Source: Erythroxylum novogranatense (Eukaryota > Streptophyta > Magnoliopsida > Malpighiales > Erythroxylaceae). Taken from it: a stretch of 64,000 nucleotides of DNA. The translations under genes were made by a program, and so were the position numbers. The notes beneath the pieces are model-generated. The model was not told where the DNA came from. It ran no database searches and was given only the letters and a program-made list of their open reading frames with translations. Below are positions 32,951 through 46,600 of this stretch, piece after piece. The number at the start of each line of letters is the position of its first letter. Position 1 is the first letter of the stretch. The DNA is taken from positions 49,951,414-50,015,413 of the forward strand of contig CM057230.1 of assembly GCA_029891385.1 (NCBI GenBank). Reading direction: 5' to 3'.

Positions 32951-35164
32951 TTAGTTTTTATTTGCTAAATGTCGCCTTCTCCAAGATATTGTTTTCTTTT
33001 TGCGGAAGTATCATATACGTATTTCTTGAATTTGCTTGGGTTAAAGGATTAGGCGACGCAATGCAATAGGATTAAATGAAGTTTGATGTCATAGCATTAT
33101 CCTTTTTCGTGAGTGAGGCCAAAAGTAACTTTTGGCAAAAATCATTCGGCGCAAAAGTAAAGGTGATTGTCATTGATCATCAAATCATATTTACATAAAT
33201 GATGAAGCTGTTCGGACCTAATCTTTTAGGGGGGACTTCCAAGTTTGAGTTTTCACTAACGAAAGACAAAACAGTTTGGAGAAGATAAGGTTAGCTGAGC
33301 TCCATATATCATTCTTTTCAGTTTCCATTTCCGGTTCGGCTTATGTCTGTCGAAAGCCCAAGCCTTGATTTCAGGTTAATGGAGAACGATGAAAATAAAA
33401 GAAGGTAAAAAGTTGTAAATTAAGGGGATGTTTATTTCTATTTTTATTATTTATTTATTTATTTTTGTTTTCAAAATCAGAAAAAAAAATCTGTTTGTTT
33501 GATTTTGTAGTTTTGGTTTCTCCTGTTTTCAAAATTTATGAAAATTATAAAATGTAGTTTTGTTTTTCTATAATCTGATTTACTATTTCTTTTCATAATC
33601 TGATTTGTTATCATTTAAATATATATTATTTAATTATTAATAAAATTATGAATAATTTAATTCAAGATTATATATTTAACAAATTAAAATAATTATCAAT
33701 AAAATTATGAATAATTTTATTTTATTTATGTTTAATAATTAAATTATATGGATTTAAAATTTCATAATTATTAGTGAATATAATTAAATTTAAAATATAT
33801 AAATATTCAAATAAAATTTAATTTAATAATTAAAATATATTTCAAATAAATGTTAATTTATAAATAAATTTTTCATTTATAAAATTTTCATTTTATTAAA
33901 ATAACATAATTTTATTAATAAATATTATATAAAGTATTAAATAAATTTATTTATTTAAAATAATTTATTTTATATTTTATTTAAAATGTAATTAAAACAC
34001 TACAACAAAAAAATAGAAGTAGAATCAAACGTCCAAATTTTACATAAATTGAATTTTAACAAAAATTTAAAAGGTATAAACTAAAAACAAGTAACATGGT
34101 AGCATTTAAAATGAACGGATATAAAATATTTAAAATAAAATTTGAGTGGACAGAAATTAAACGACACTAAATTTCTTTTTGTTACATATATTAAATTAAT
34201 GATGGCGTCACAAGTTATATATTTTTCAGTTGACACGTGGGGTCCATTGTAATTTGTGACTTTCACATGTACAATAAATTCCATGATTACAATAATAATA
34301 ATATGATTAAATAAAATGTCCCAGCTTCCTCAACAACCCTAACTTTTAATACAGTATAATATAATTCTCCATTTCTCCCGGCCACAACCATTTGAAGCTG
34401 AATAGCTTCCAACATCAATTATTGTCTGAACGTCAACTTCTAATTAAACAAGATTTTTCTTGTTTTATTTTTCAATGATGCAGGAAAGCTCCCCTTCTTT
34501 AATGTTGCCTGTGTAAAGGTTGGCTTTATTATTTTTGTGATTGCTTATGAGATTCATATATGATTGTTGTTTGAAATAACTACTTATATTTTGTAAATCG
34601 TTTGATCATATAACCATCTACATTTATTGCCAAGCTGCAAATGTCTGTGTTGATTGTGATCCATTTTATGGATTCATATAAATGAGATGTCTTGTTGTTT
34701 TAAAAAAAAAATGCTTATGTCACTTGCAAAAATAATTGGAGCTAGTAGCATCATATAATTAAATTTTGTGGATTTTAGGACTGTTCAATGCTATATGTGC
34801 AATAATTGCACTGATAATTCATAAAGCTATGGAATCCCTTTTATCTATTAATACAATATTAAGTTCAAATTATCATTATGTTGTTTGCCATTGTTGGTTA
34901 AATTTCTTGCTAAGAACTTCGTAGAGTGATCATAATCCAAGAAGGAGATGCCATAATTATTCAATGAGTATTTATTTGTAATTAGTTTACAAAATGTTGA
35001 GCATAATTTTAAATTTTGAATTATTTTTAATTTATATTAGAAAATGTGATTTTTTGAATTGGTACAATGATAAATTTATTGAGAGCACTATCAAAGTTAA
35101 TCATAAATTAAGGAAAGAAGTATATATATTAACGAAGATGATCAAAGCAAGCAATGATGCAACA
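32951..35164. other. Intergenic, downstream of the receptor kinase
   Basis: The kinase 3' untranslated region comes first; an AATAAA lies at 33,394. From about 33,420 to 34,000 the sequence is extremely AT-rich with many TTTATTTA-like words, probably old MITE debris, but no boundaries are clear. Confidence 0.5.
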
Positions 35165-35188
35165 AACATAGGTGAAGAGATTGAGTAG
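34994..35188 (+). pseudogene. Possible zf-GRF-like fragment
   Basis: A 64-codon open stretch contains KCDFLNWYNDKF followed by a charged helix, which loosely resembles the end of GRF-type zinc fingers found in plant transposon-related proteins. Only the last part of such a domain would be present. It may equally be chance. Confidence 0.25.
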
Positions 35189-35305
35189 GTAAAGCTTACG
35201 AAGTAAGACATTAATCTGTTAGCAAAAGAGAAAAATAGTTAAATTTTATGTTGACAAATATTGTAATAAGATTTGTTGCGCTCTTGATAGGTGTTACTTT
35301 TAAGG

Positions 35306-35490
35306 GTTAATTATTAAAAAGATATCAAACTTTACTAAAATTTATAATTATAGCTGTCACTTTAAAAAATAGTAATAAAATGCTCAAATTTTAAAGTTTT
35401 TTTAAACATCTCGATGTTAGAGTCCCTATTAATACTGCTGATGTGGCTTGATATATGTTCCATGTGGATAATAAGTGGAATATAATCTAA
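35306..35490 (+). repeat. MULE 5' terminal repeat, copy 1
   Basis: AAACTTTACTAAAATTTATA and the next 140 bases match 52,186-52,314 plus 57,830-57,870, and the A repeats at 13,801 and 27,245 (inverted). Confidence 0.75.
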
Positions 35491-36789
35491 TTTTTTGTAA
35501 CATCCCATCACCGATGGGAAGGATAAAATGATAATTTGAAACGGGTTGGGAATATTTAAACTTATCTCGGCATGATCATGCATAATATGACATCTATATA
35601 TATATGAATGACAATTTTTGCACATGCACATGATTGTACATGCATTCATGACATTTTCCGGCATATGTGTCTATAAATGTGTTTATTATGAAAAATATGT
35701 TATTTCTGCTTGAAAAATTGAATTGGAGTGATTTATGTGTGTTTTCCATTTTTGGGGACTTTTAGGGATTTTTCTGAAATTTTGGGGGACAATGTTTGGA
35801 CCGAAAAAATTGTCAAGTGGCAGACTGATTGGATTTTCAGGTACTGAAAATGACTGTCCAATCGCACTGAAAAATTAGATACATGATTTTAGGATTTATT
35901 ACTTTGAGCCATTGGAATTTGAAGAGAAATTGGAGTAGAAATTGAAGTGTTAATGGAAATGAATTAAATGAGGGCTTAAGAACAAGACAAGTGGCAAGGG
36001 ATACATGTCACTTGCCTACTTAGTCTTATTCTAAATTGTTATATTATTAACCTAGAGTTGGAACACCATTCACGACACTTCTTCTTATTGATGTTTTACA
36101 TAAGATTTTCTTCTCTTCTCCGTAGCTCCTCTCTTCCTTCTTTTTCGTTGGTTTAAGCTCTACTCTCCCTTATTTCTTCTTGGCTTGCTCCTTCTTGTAT
36201 TTACAAGGAAAGATACCCAACTTAACTTAAGCCTTTCCCCTTATGATGATGGTTGCCGTGGGTGTGAGGGGTGTGAGAGGGAAGATGGTGTGTTGGTGAA
36301 GAATTGAAGATTTGAAGCTTGATAGGTAAGAATTTTGTTTTGTGTTCTTAATTTGGTAGTTAGAAGTATTTATTGTGATGACTTGTACATTAATTTCTTG
36401 AACTTGTGTTTGTTGTAAATGGGTAGGTTATTTTCTTGGTTGATTTATGATTAATTGAGGATGAATGATGTTGAATATGGTATTGGAAAATTTAAGTGTT
36501 TTGGATTAGTTTTTATGATGTTAGTATGATGTTAGATGAATGTTATGAATGAAAGATAATTTTGTATGTGTGCTGCCATTTTGTGGTTACTTGTTCAAGT
36601 GAATGACTTGATGAAATTGTGACTGAATTAGTGTCTCAATTGGATGCTTATTGATGTAGAAATGGTGTTGGAATGAAAGGAGTATAGTTAGGTATAAAAT
36701 CTGGAAAATTTTACTTTGTGTATGTTTCAGGTATTTGATCATAACTTTTGATATGGTTATGTTATTGAGTTGAGGTTTAGTTTGTATTA

Positions 36790-38300
36790 AACTTGAGAAG
36801 TTTGGGTAGATTTCTTATAAAGAAAGTTCTGTCCAATTGTGACTTGAAAAGTTTGGAATTTTGCTTTGAAAGTGAGACATATGTGCAGGGTGAATGTTGG
36901 TGAGGCTAACATTGATGATTTTGTGACCAGAAACTTGGGAAATTTTTCTAGGCTAAAGTAGGCAGATTTTGTGAAATTGGTCCTCATGAAAGTTGAATAT
37001 TTTCTTGTTAGCTTTCTATCGCCACCAAGTATGATATTTTTCGATTTGTAGGTTGAAAGTTAGGGCTTGATTGCTTTCAGATGGTACTTTATGTCTTAAT
37101 GTGTTTTGGTGTGTGTAATGTCTCTAAGTATGGATTTTGGTGATTTTGAACTGTTATGATTGAAATTAGGTCAATTGATCTTATGGAAAGTTGTAGAGGA
37201 ATGTTTTGGCTTTGTAATGAGGTATTATATTCGAATTTTGGATGAAGGGATTGTAAGTTATGAATTTGTAAAGTTTGGATATGGTTTAAGTTCTATGCTG
37301 ATTTAATACTCTATAACAGGGCAGCCACAATAATGGGAAAATTTGACCTAGTTAGAGTTAGAGTTTGCTTTTAAGTCCTTCATGAGAATTGTAGCATGTG
37401 TTCTGCTCTTTTCAGTGATATCAAGCATGGAATTTTTTGATAATGGGATAGGAAGTTATGAATTTTGAAAGATTGTGTTACTGTTGAGAATGACTTATAT
37501 AGGCAGAAACTTTGAGTGAGAATCTGATTGGTTTAGAGGTTGAATTTGCTTCCAAGATGTTTATGAAAGTTGTAGAATATGTTTTGCTCTTTTGATTGAT
37601 ATAAAACTTGGATTTTTTAGCAAAGGGGATGGGAAGATATGATTTTTGGAAAACTGTTGTACTGTTTTGAATGGTATTGTGATGACAGTAGCTTTGATTG
37701 CATTTTTGACACCCTTAGAGGTGAAATTAGTTTGTGCTCTTCATGAAACTTGTAGGATTTTATGTGCTCTTTCCAATGAGACCTCATTTGTGATTTTTGG
37801 ACAATGGAGTAGAGAATTATGATGTTTAGAGTTTCTGTCATTGTGTAAAATGATGTTTATCTGACAGATACTTTGAGGTAGTTTTTGACCCCTTTAGAGG
37901 TAGATCTGGTTCTTAATCTCCCTATAGAATTTGTAGAGTTTTCTTTTATCTTTCCATTGATACCAATTTTGTTCAATTTGGAGTTCTGAGTAAGAAGTTA
38001 TGAATTGGGGAAGTTGGGTTGTGGGAAGAAAAAAAACCAGAGTTTTCCAGGTCAACTACTGTAGACGACTTAGTCGACTAATAGGTCTTCGACTAGTCGA
38101 CTAATGCATGTAATTTTTACATGCATTAGTAGTCATGTTTTTCTGACCTGACCTCTCTCCACTCTTTTGCTTATAACTTTTTCATCCGACCTTCGATTGA
38201 TTGGATTTTTGAAGCGTTGGATTCCTAAGACATTCCTCTACCTCTCCATGAAAACTTATAGATTTTGAGATTAAATTGAAAAAGATTGATTAGATCAAAG
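36790..38300 (+). repeat. Degenerate repeat of about 180 bp inside the LTR
   Basis: The landmark GAAAGTTGTAGA and its variants recur at 36,990 (GAAAGTTGAATA), 37,185, 37,384, 37,565, 37,744, 37,924 and 38,249. Spacings are 195, 199, 181, 179, 180 and 325; the last is widened by the palindromic block. Each unit then has a CTTTCC/GATA-type stretch and an AAGTTATGAATTT stretch. The other LTR carries the same set. Confidence 0.75.
38100..38130. repeat. Perfect 14-bp hairpin in LTR
   Basis: ACTAATGCATGTAA, loop TTT, TTACATGCATTAGT. Directly upstream are AGTCGACT and GACTAGTC palindromes (38,071-38,099). The copy in the 3' LTR has one mismatch. Confidence 0.92.
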
Positions 38301-39938
38301 TGAGAGGATTGGTTGAAAAAGCCTGAACATACTTCAGTATTTTGGTGATATCTCGATTTGTAGAGATCCAAATGAGGTGATTCTTATTGCTAATTAAACT
38401 ATAGACATGGGGCTACAAGTTATCTGAAGGAATCAAATTTCAATTTAGTCCCTAAGATGTTCAATTTTTGGAGTGAAATTGGGCATAGTGTACAGTCTCG
38501 GTTTTAGCAATAATTGGACCTATAGAGGTCCGAATTGAGTGATTTTGGTGTCAATGAGTTTCTAAAATTTAGAGGAAAATATTGTGACGGAAATTTTTGG
38601 AATAGTGGCGGGATTTTCAAGAACCTGCATTGTACACATTTTAAATTGCTACATGTGCATTATTAAATATTTCTGATTGGACAATGTGTAATATGTGTGT
38701 TTGACTTGTTATAGAGGCGCATTTAGAACGTCAGCCCACCGACGTTGCCGAGACTTTCAGACATTAGCTCGGAAGCTATTGGTGAGTGACCTAGATGGTT
38801 CCTCAATTATTATTTGCTTATAATTTTGTGGTGAATAATGGTGGGATTGTGTTATGATTATGGATTTCAGACAGAATGTCCGATGTATTGGGAGATTATG
38901 ATATAGAAGTGTTATTTGTGTGATTTAATGTGATTACGATTTTAATGTGATTAATTGTGAACTATTTGTTCGAATGTGATAATTTGGAAATGATTGTGAT
39001 TTGGATATTGCTTTATTGCGACATATGCATTCCATGCATGAATGCATGATCAGTTAATGACAGTTGTGACCGGAGCAGCCACCGAGAGCTAAAAGCTCAA
39101 TGTATTTGGGCCTCGAGCCCACAGTGATTCAGAGCCTCAGGCTCAACGATTAATACGCCCATATTGAGACAATTTTAGGCGCTCGGTCACAACACCGTAA
39201 GAAATTGGAAAGTGTCACATCGCATTTCATATGCATTCGATTTGAATTTCTTTGATTGAGTGAAAGGCAAAATGTCTTATGCTTCTGTGATAACAATCAT
39301 GTGGTACTTATGAATGTGAATTATGAAACAACTGTGTTATACTTAAGTGTTGCATGAATTCATTTGGTTATGTATGTCTAATTGAATGAAATGTATAAAT
39401 TGTCTATGCTCAAGTGAAATTGTGAAATGTGATCAAATATGCGACAATGTGAGTACATGTTATGTGACATGATGTGTTGCATGAATTAAGTGAACCATCG
39501 ATGATGGTTACCTCACTGAGTTCGCAAGCTCACCCAAAATTGTAACATATTTTTTAGGATTGAGAAGAATACCCCGTTAGGCCACGGGTGTATAGCAACC
39601 GCATGTGAGTGAGAAAAGAGGTCGAGATCAGTTCACGTCTGCATTAGTGTCTGATAAATTCTGTATAAAATTGTATTTTCTGAATTTTTGTACGAATGAT
39701 TCGGTCAATTTGTAAAGTCACCGGACTGAATTAATTTATATTTATAAAAGGGCCGATCATTGTACTTATTGGTGATTGTGTATGTTTTTTTGATGTCTGC
39801 ATAGTGTATGTTGTATTTTTTTTAAAAAAATTTAGATTAAGTTTTGACTGAGTGATGTAGCACGCCACCCTCGCAGGGCACGGACTCAGATATCACCATT
39901 GATATAGGGTTCAGGTCTTACGGGAGTGGGGTGTTACA

Positions 39939-39957
39939 TTTAGGTAGTATCAGAGCC
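39939..39957 (+). promoter_or_regulatory. Primer-binding site of LARD-like element
   Basis: TTTAGGTAGTATCAGAGCC directly after the LTR; the core GTATCAGAGC matches the initiator-Met tRNA primer site. Confidence 0.85.
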
Positions 39958-42900
39958 CATAAGTACGAGCTTATATGAGCATTTTCTGAAACATAGGTCA
40001 AGTCACATACATTAAAGTCATGTCAAGCAAACCGTGACAACTGATCCCTAGTCTGAGTCGCATGAGTATGAGTCATACGCATAAACATGTGTTAAGTGTG
40101 AGAAAAGAGATGTTATGTCAGAATATGAGCCAATGAAGGTTTATGGGCAATTAGGAATGGGAAAAGAAAAATGGATAATGATATTCATATTGTACAGTGG
40201 TTATAATCCCTCGAATGTGATATGACTGTGAAGACATTGGCATGGGCTGATTTAGGAAAGAAGTGATATCAAAATGAATAATGAGACTTAAAGTGTATAA
40301 ATCGAGTTGAAAGAAAACGAAATTTACGATAGCCTGGAGAGGTCAAATTTGGACAAGAGAAGAATATTGGTTAAAAGTGATAAGAGTTATGATTTAGCAT
40401 AAGAATATGTCTATGTTTGATCAAAAACTCAGGGATGACTAGGCATTTATGATTATGACTTGTATGTCCGATAAATGAGGATGATTGGAAATGAGAAAAA
40501 GTACATGGTTCGACAAGTTAGATATAGCTGTTGGTGTTTATTATGAGATATCGATTTTGTACCGAAATATTTTACCTTCGAATAAGATAGAGAAGTTGTC
40601 AGGAAGAAGCAGAAATGATGAGATGAAAGTGTACAAGCCCGATCAACAGAAATATGATTGTGAGAGGATAGATGTGGATTTGAAATGTGATAAAAGTTAT
40701 GATTTAGTGTAATAATATGTTTGAGATAATGAGATTACAATTCTTGATGATTCTGCATCTATAATTCTAAATGGATTGAAAATATACATATGGACAATGA
40801 AATAATAGGAACATGATTTTACAAGTGATGAAACGCGATACATGATGTGTAGTATAGAGAAAATTAGAAATGAGCCTAGGTTTGGATTGTATGTATGCAT
40901 GTGGCTATGGAAAGGATGATAAAATCAAAAGGGGAAAAGTGAAGGCACTTAAAATGCTAATTCAATGATCATGATAGCATGTTGCATAGAAGAAGAGGTA
41001 AATACTAAAAAACTGGAGTAGAATCACTGTCAATATGTGTGTAAAGGTGAGGAAGAAAGTTCAAGGCACGTTATTGGCCTAAAAAGGTAAACCCCAGTCA
41101 TGGGCAGGAACAAGGATAGAAATATTATCTTGAGTCAATTGGAAAGTAAGTAGCATTAGCGAGTGTGAGTAAATGAAGACATGACATAAATACATTTTTA
41201 AATAAGATGTAAGGATTTTGGATGGTATCTACCGGGGTGTAGAGTAAAAGAAATTGCTTAATGCCTTATTGAGCCTTAGTATTGAGAATGCATTAACCAT
41301 AGAAATTATTAAGATAGATGTTGGAATTAATTTTTCCTGAGGTATTAAGAATGACCACTAGGTACTCATGGACAATAGGTGAGTGACAATATCGAGGTTT
41401 GTTAAGTTAGTTTATGATCAATGAAGGCATGCTTTCCATGACTAGTAGCTGAGATCATAAGCTCTTCTCTCGATTCAACAATGGAATCTAGTACTTCTTC
41501 CATTGTCCAGAGGTCAAAGGCCCCTCGCTTGATTCAAGTGGGTTTGCGTCAGAAAGGAACCGACTGACGCAACGGAGGGAATTTTGAAATAAGATGACAG
41601 GTCTCTAAGAAAAGTTGTGATGTGCTGTCTTCTTTAGTTTAAAAAAATGCATATGATAAATAAATAGTGAGGCAAAAGTGAATATTGGAGTTACATCCAT
41701 AGCAAAGACTCAAGTATAAGAGTTAGAAAACGATATTGGGAGTGTATATATTTTGTTGATGTATAGTATCCAACTATATAAGAGGATTTCACCAATTCGA
41801 GGAGACATTCTTGTTAATGTGAGGTGAAATTTGGTCCCCATCATAGTCTATGTAAATATGTTGCGAACCACCAAGTATGCCTGAGGAAGGGGTTTCCAGC
41901 ACAGGAAGTTGTGTTTGTAGATAAATTGAAATGTGTGGAGTAACAGGTATGAAGGAACAGACATTGGAATAAGTCAATGTGGAATCATCGGAAAATTGAA
42001 AGAACTGCTGAAATCCGTCGAGAAAAAGGAGGTACTAATAAAATAAAATAAAATAGAGGATAGCAAGTGATAATACTACTGCACTGAGGAATTAGTTACT
42101 CAAGGAATTACAAGAACTAAATATAAGCACAATGATTTTGAGGTTATATCTATTAGCGTTAACAAGCAACATGATATCAAAGGGTGTCTATGATCATATT
42201 GAAAAAGTAAGATTGAAATTTTGAATGTTTATGGAAGATATATATAAGCTGCATAAATGATGTAGGTAAAAAGAATTTTTGAGGATTATACCGCTTCGAT
42301 TTGGCGATTTTGTTGTATCTGACAAAGTTTTCCATGTGTGAGATTAACATCCAATCTATTGCAAGAGTAAAGTACTGTTGTGTCACGAAGGACAATTGTA
42401 GTCTTATGAGCTGAATTTGATAATGACTTACAAATTGTGTGCAATAATACTTGGTTTGAGAGCTTGGAAACATGATGTGGTAAGAAACATTTTGGACGGA
42501 TGTATATATGAATAGACAGATTAGTAGAGCTTAAGGTAAGAATCGAATTGGGAAGGATTGTGCAGATGAGCATGTCCTACTAAAGCTAGTGTTACAATCA
42601 ACTGTATCGAATAGAACATTTCATAGCAAAGTACCACATATGTGGATATTCAGGTTACTCAATCTAGTGAAATAAAGCGTTTATAGTGACAAGTTAAAAT
42701 GGAGCAAAAAGGAAATCTTTTTAGTTATGGAAAAGTAACATCAGTTTTGCAAACAGGGATTAGAAAAGCCCAAATTGAGAATTTGAGGAATTTTGATGGA
42801 ATAAAGTATGTGTACTACCTGTTAAAGAGATGTCCTAGTAAGTGTACCTCGAAAGAGCAATTGGCAGCTAAGAATATCGAACTGAGTGATTATATGTTTG

Positions 42901-43370
42901 AGTTCCTTGTAGTCTTGACTATTGGAGATATGTATAAAGCTTATATGTCAGGAATGTTTCAGCATATAAGATTAATGTGTAGTGCAAATTGACTACAGGC
43001 AAAATCATCATTATCCTGGTGATACCATTAGAGGCGTCAAACGACAAAAAGAGTCGTTCACCCTGAGTAAAAGCCAGAACAAATTTGGGATACTGCTCGA
43101 GAGTGAACTAAATTGAAAATCTGAATAAAGTGGTTTTGAAAGACGAATAGATTTTGGTGGATCACATCGAAGTCGTGACTATATGGAGAAAGATTTGAAG
43201 GTTCAGTGTACTTACACCGATGAAAAAAAGAGAGATGACTTGTCCTTGAGTGTTTCACCTGTGCCAAGGTGTAGTTAGATGAGATACGAGAGTAATAAGA
43301 GAAACTAAGTGTGACATAAAGTGGTCCATATAAAAATATAACAAAAATGGGACGATGGCATTATGAGTGA
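39958..43370 (+). other. Internal region of LARD-like element, no gene recognised
   Basis: Only short open stretches (up to about 97 codons, such as 42,699-42,992) with no gag or pol motif that I can recognise. It is purine-rich on the plus strand, like decayed retroelement interior. Confidence 0.6.
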
Positions 43371-43635
43371 TTGTGGTTAGTATTATTAAAATCTGATATA
43401 TGTGATATTGAGATTGGAAGTAAAGAGTTGAATACTCTGAAACTCATCAAGGATATAATTAAGGAAGTACGATATCTAAACAGGGAATTGAGAGACCTAT
43501 CGCCTTTATCAATTGTGATTTTATGGAAGGAAGCATCGAGAAGAAAAATGATATAAGAAACGGAGGAGTGTATGAGATAATAGTACCCCTATCTTATTCA
43601 ATATCAAAAATAAATTTCAAGGATGAAATTTTTAT
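43371..43635 (+). pseudogene. Possible pol C-terminal remnant of LARD-like element
   Basis: The stretch RELRDLSPLSIVILWKE, then ETEECM and a downstream tail ending in a GGGGAGAG polypurine run, parallels the chromodomain-like tail of the Tekay-like element at 21,270-21,445. This suggests that the element descends from a coding gypsy element by internal loss. Similarity is short. Confidence 0.5.
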
Positions 43636-43649
43636 TAGAAGGGGAGAGT
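43636..43649 (+). promoter_or_regulatory. Polypurine tract of LARD-like element
   Basis: TAGAAGGGGAGAGT directly before the 3' LTR. Confidence 0.88.
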
Positions 43650-46600
43650 TGTAACATCCCATCACCGATGGGAAGGGTAAAATGGTAATTTGGAACGGGT
43701 TGGGAATGTTTAAACTTATCTCGGCATGATCATGCATAATATAGTCTATATATATATATGAATGACAATTTTTGCACATGCACATGATTGTACATGCATT
43801 CATGACATTTCCCGGCATATGTGTCTTTAAATGTGTTTATTGTAAAAAATATGTTATTTGTGCTTGAAAAATTGAATTGGAGTGATTTATGTGTGTTTTC
43901 CATTTTTGGAGACTTTTAGGAATTTTTCTAAAATTTTTGGGGGACAATGTCCGGACCGAAAAAATTGTCAAGTGGCAAACTGATTGAATTTTCAGTACTG
44001 AAAATGACTGTCCAATGGCACTGAAAAATTAGATACATAATTTTAGGATTTATTACTTTGAGCCATTGGAATTTGGAGAGAAATTAGAGTAGAAATTGAA
44101 GTGTTAATGGAAATGAATTAAATGAGGGCTTAAGAACAAGACAAGTGGCAAGGGACACATGTCACTTGCCTACTTAGTCTTATTCTAAATTGTTATATTA
44201 TTAACCTAGAGTTGGAACACCATTCACGACACTTCTTCTTATTGGTGTTTTACATAAGATTTTCTTCTCTTCTCCGTGGCTCCTCTCTTCCTTCTTTTTC
44301 GTTGATTTAAGCTTTACTCTCCCTTATTTCTTCTTGGCTTGCTCCTTCTTGTATTTACAAGGAAAGATACCTAACTTAACTTAAGTCTTTCCCCTTATGA
44401 TGATGGTTGCCGTGGGTGTGAGGGGTGTGAGAGGGAAGATGGTGTGTTGGTGAAGAATTGAAGATTTGAAGCTTGATAGGTAAGAATTTTGTTTTTTGTT
44501 CTTAATTTGGTAGTTAGAAGCATTTATTGTGATGACTTGTACATTAATTGCTTGAACATGTGTTTGTTGTAAATGGGTAGGTTATTTTCTTGGTTGATTT
44601 ATGATTAATTGAGGATGAATGATGTTGAATATGGTATTTGAAAATTTAAGTGTTTTGGATTGGTTTTTATGATGTTAGTATGATGTTAGATGAATGTTAT
44701 GAATAAAAGATAATTTTGTATGTGTGCTGCCATTTTGTGGTTACTTGTTCAAGTGAATGACTTGATGAAATTGTGGTTGAATTAGTTACTCAATTGGATG
44801 CTTATTGATGTAGAAATGGTGTTGGAATGAAAGGAGTAGAGTTAGGTATAAAATCTGGAAAATTTTACTTTGTGTATGTTTCAGGTATTTGATCATAACT
44901 TTTGATATGGTTACGCTATTAAGTTGAGGTTTAGTTTGTATTAAACTTGAGAAGTTTGGCTAGATTTCTTATGAAGAAAGTTATGTCCAATTGTGGCTTG
45001 AAAGGTTTGGAATTTTGCTTTGAAAGTGAGGCATATGTGCAAGGTGAATGTTGGTGAGGCTAACATTGACGATTTTGTGACCAAAATATTGGGAAATTTT
45101 TCTAGGCTAAAGTAGACAGATTTTGTGAAATTGGTCTTCATGAAAGTTGAAGATTTTCTTGTTAGCTTTCTATCTCCACCAAGTATGACATTTTTCTATT
45201 TGTAGGTTGAAAGTTAGGGCTTGATTGCTTTCAGATGGTACTTTATGTCTTAATGTGTTTTGGTATGTGTAATGTCTTTAAGTATGGATTTTGGTGATTT
45301 TGGACTTTTATGATTGAAATTAGCTCAAGTGATCTTATGGAAAGTTGTAGAGGAATTTTTTGTCTTTGTAATGAGGTATTATATACGAATTTTGGATGAA
45401 GGGATTGTAAGTTATGAATTTGTAAAATTTGGATATGGTTTAGGTTCTATGCTGATTTAATACTCTATAACAGGGCAGCCACAATAATGGGAAAATTTGA
45501 CCTAGTTAGAGTGCTTTTAAGTCCTTCATGAGAATTGTAGCATGTGTTCTGCTCTTTTCAGTGATATCAAGCATGGAATTTTTTGACAATGGGATAGGAA
45601 GTTATGAATTTGAAAGATTGTGTTACTGTTGAGAATGACTTATATAGGCAGAAACTTTGAGTGAGAATCTGATTGGTTTAGAGGTTGAATTTGCTTCCAA
45701 GATGTTTATGAAAGTTGTAGAATATGTTTTGATCTTTTGATTGATATAAAACTTTGATTTTTTAGCAAAGGGGATGGGAAGATATGATTTTTGGAAAACT
45801 GTTGTACTGTTTTGAATGGTATTGTGATGACAGTAGCTTTGATTGCATTTTTGACACCCTTAGATGTGAAATTGGTTTGTGAGCTCTTCATAAAACTTAT
45901 AGGATTTTCTGTGCTCTTTCCAATGAGTCCCATTTGTGATTTTTGGACAATGGAGTAGAGAATTATGATGTTTAGAATTTTTGTCATTGTGTAGGCTGAT
46001 GTTTATCTGATAGATACTTTGAGGTAGTTTTTGACCCCTTTAGAGGCAGATCTGGTTCTTAATCTCTGCATAGAATTCGTAGAGTTTTCTTTTAGCTTTC
46101 CATTGATACCAAGTTTGTTCAATTTGGAGTTCTGAGTAAGAAGTTATGAATTGGGGAAGTTGGGTTGTCGGAAAAAAAAAGACCAGAGTTTTTCAGGTCA
46201 ACCACTGTAGACGACTTAGTCGACTAATAGGTCTTCGACTAGTCGACTAATGCATGTAATTTTTATATGCATTAGTAGTCATGTTTTCCTGACCCGACCT
46301 CTCTCCACTCTTTTGCTTATAACTTTTCCATCCGACCTTCGATTGATCGAATTTTTGAAGCGTTGGATTCCTAAGACATTCCTCTACCTCTCCATGAGAA
46401 TTTATGAATTTTGAGATTAAATTGAAAAAAATTTATTATATCAAAGTGAGAGGATTGGTTGAAAAAGTATGAACATACTTCAGTATTTTGGTGATATCTC
46501 GATCTGTAGAGATCAAAATGAGGTGATTCTTATTCCTAATTAAACTAGAGATATGGGGCTACAAGTTATATAAAGGAATCAAATTTCAATTTAGTCCCTA

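Larger units (their letters stand above)
35496..39938 (+). repeat. 5' LTR of LARD-like element
   Basis: 4,443 bp. It contains degenerate units spaced about 180 bp (36,790-38,250) and a palindromic block with a 14-bp stem (38,100-38,130). Confidence 0.93.

Noticed and set aside
33420..34000. Possible MITE pair in extremely AT-rich DNA
   Set aside because: No inverted ends or TSD could be fixed; low complexity makes matches unreliable.
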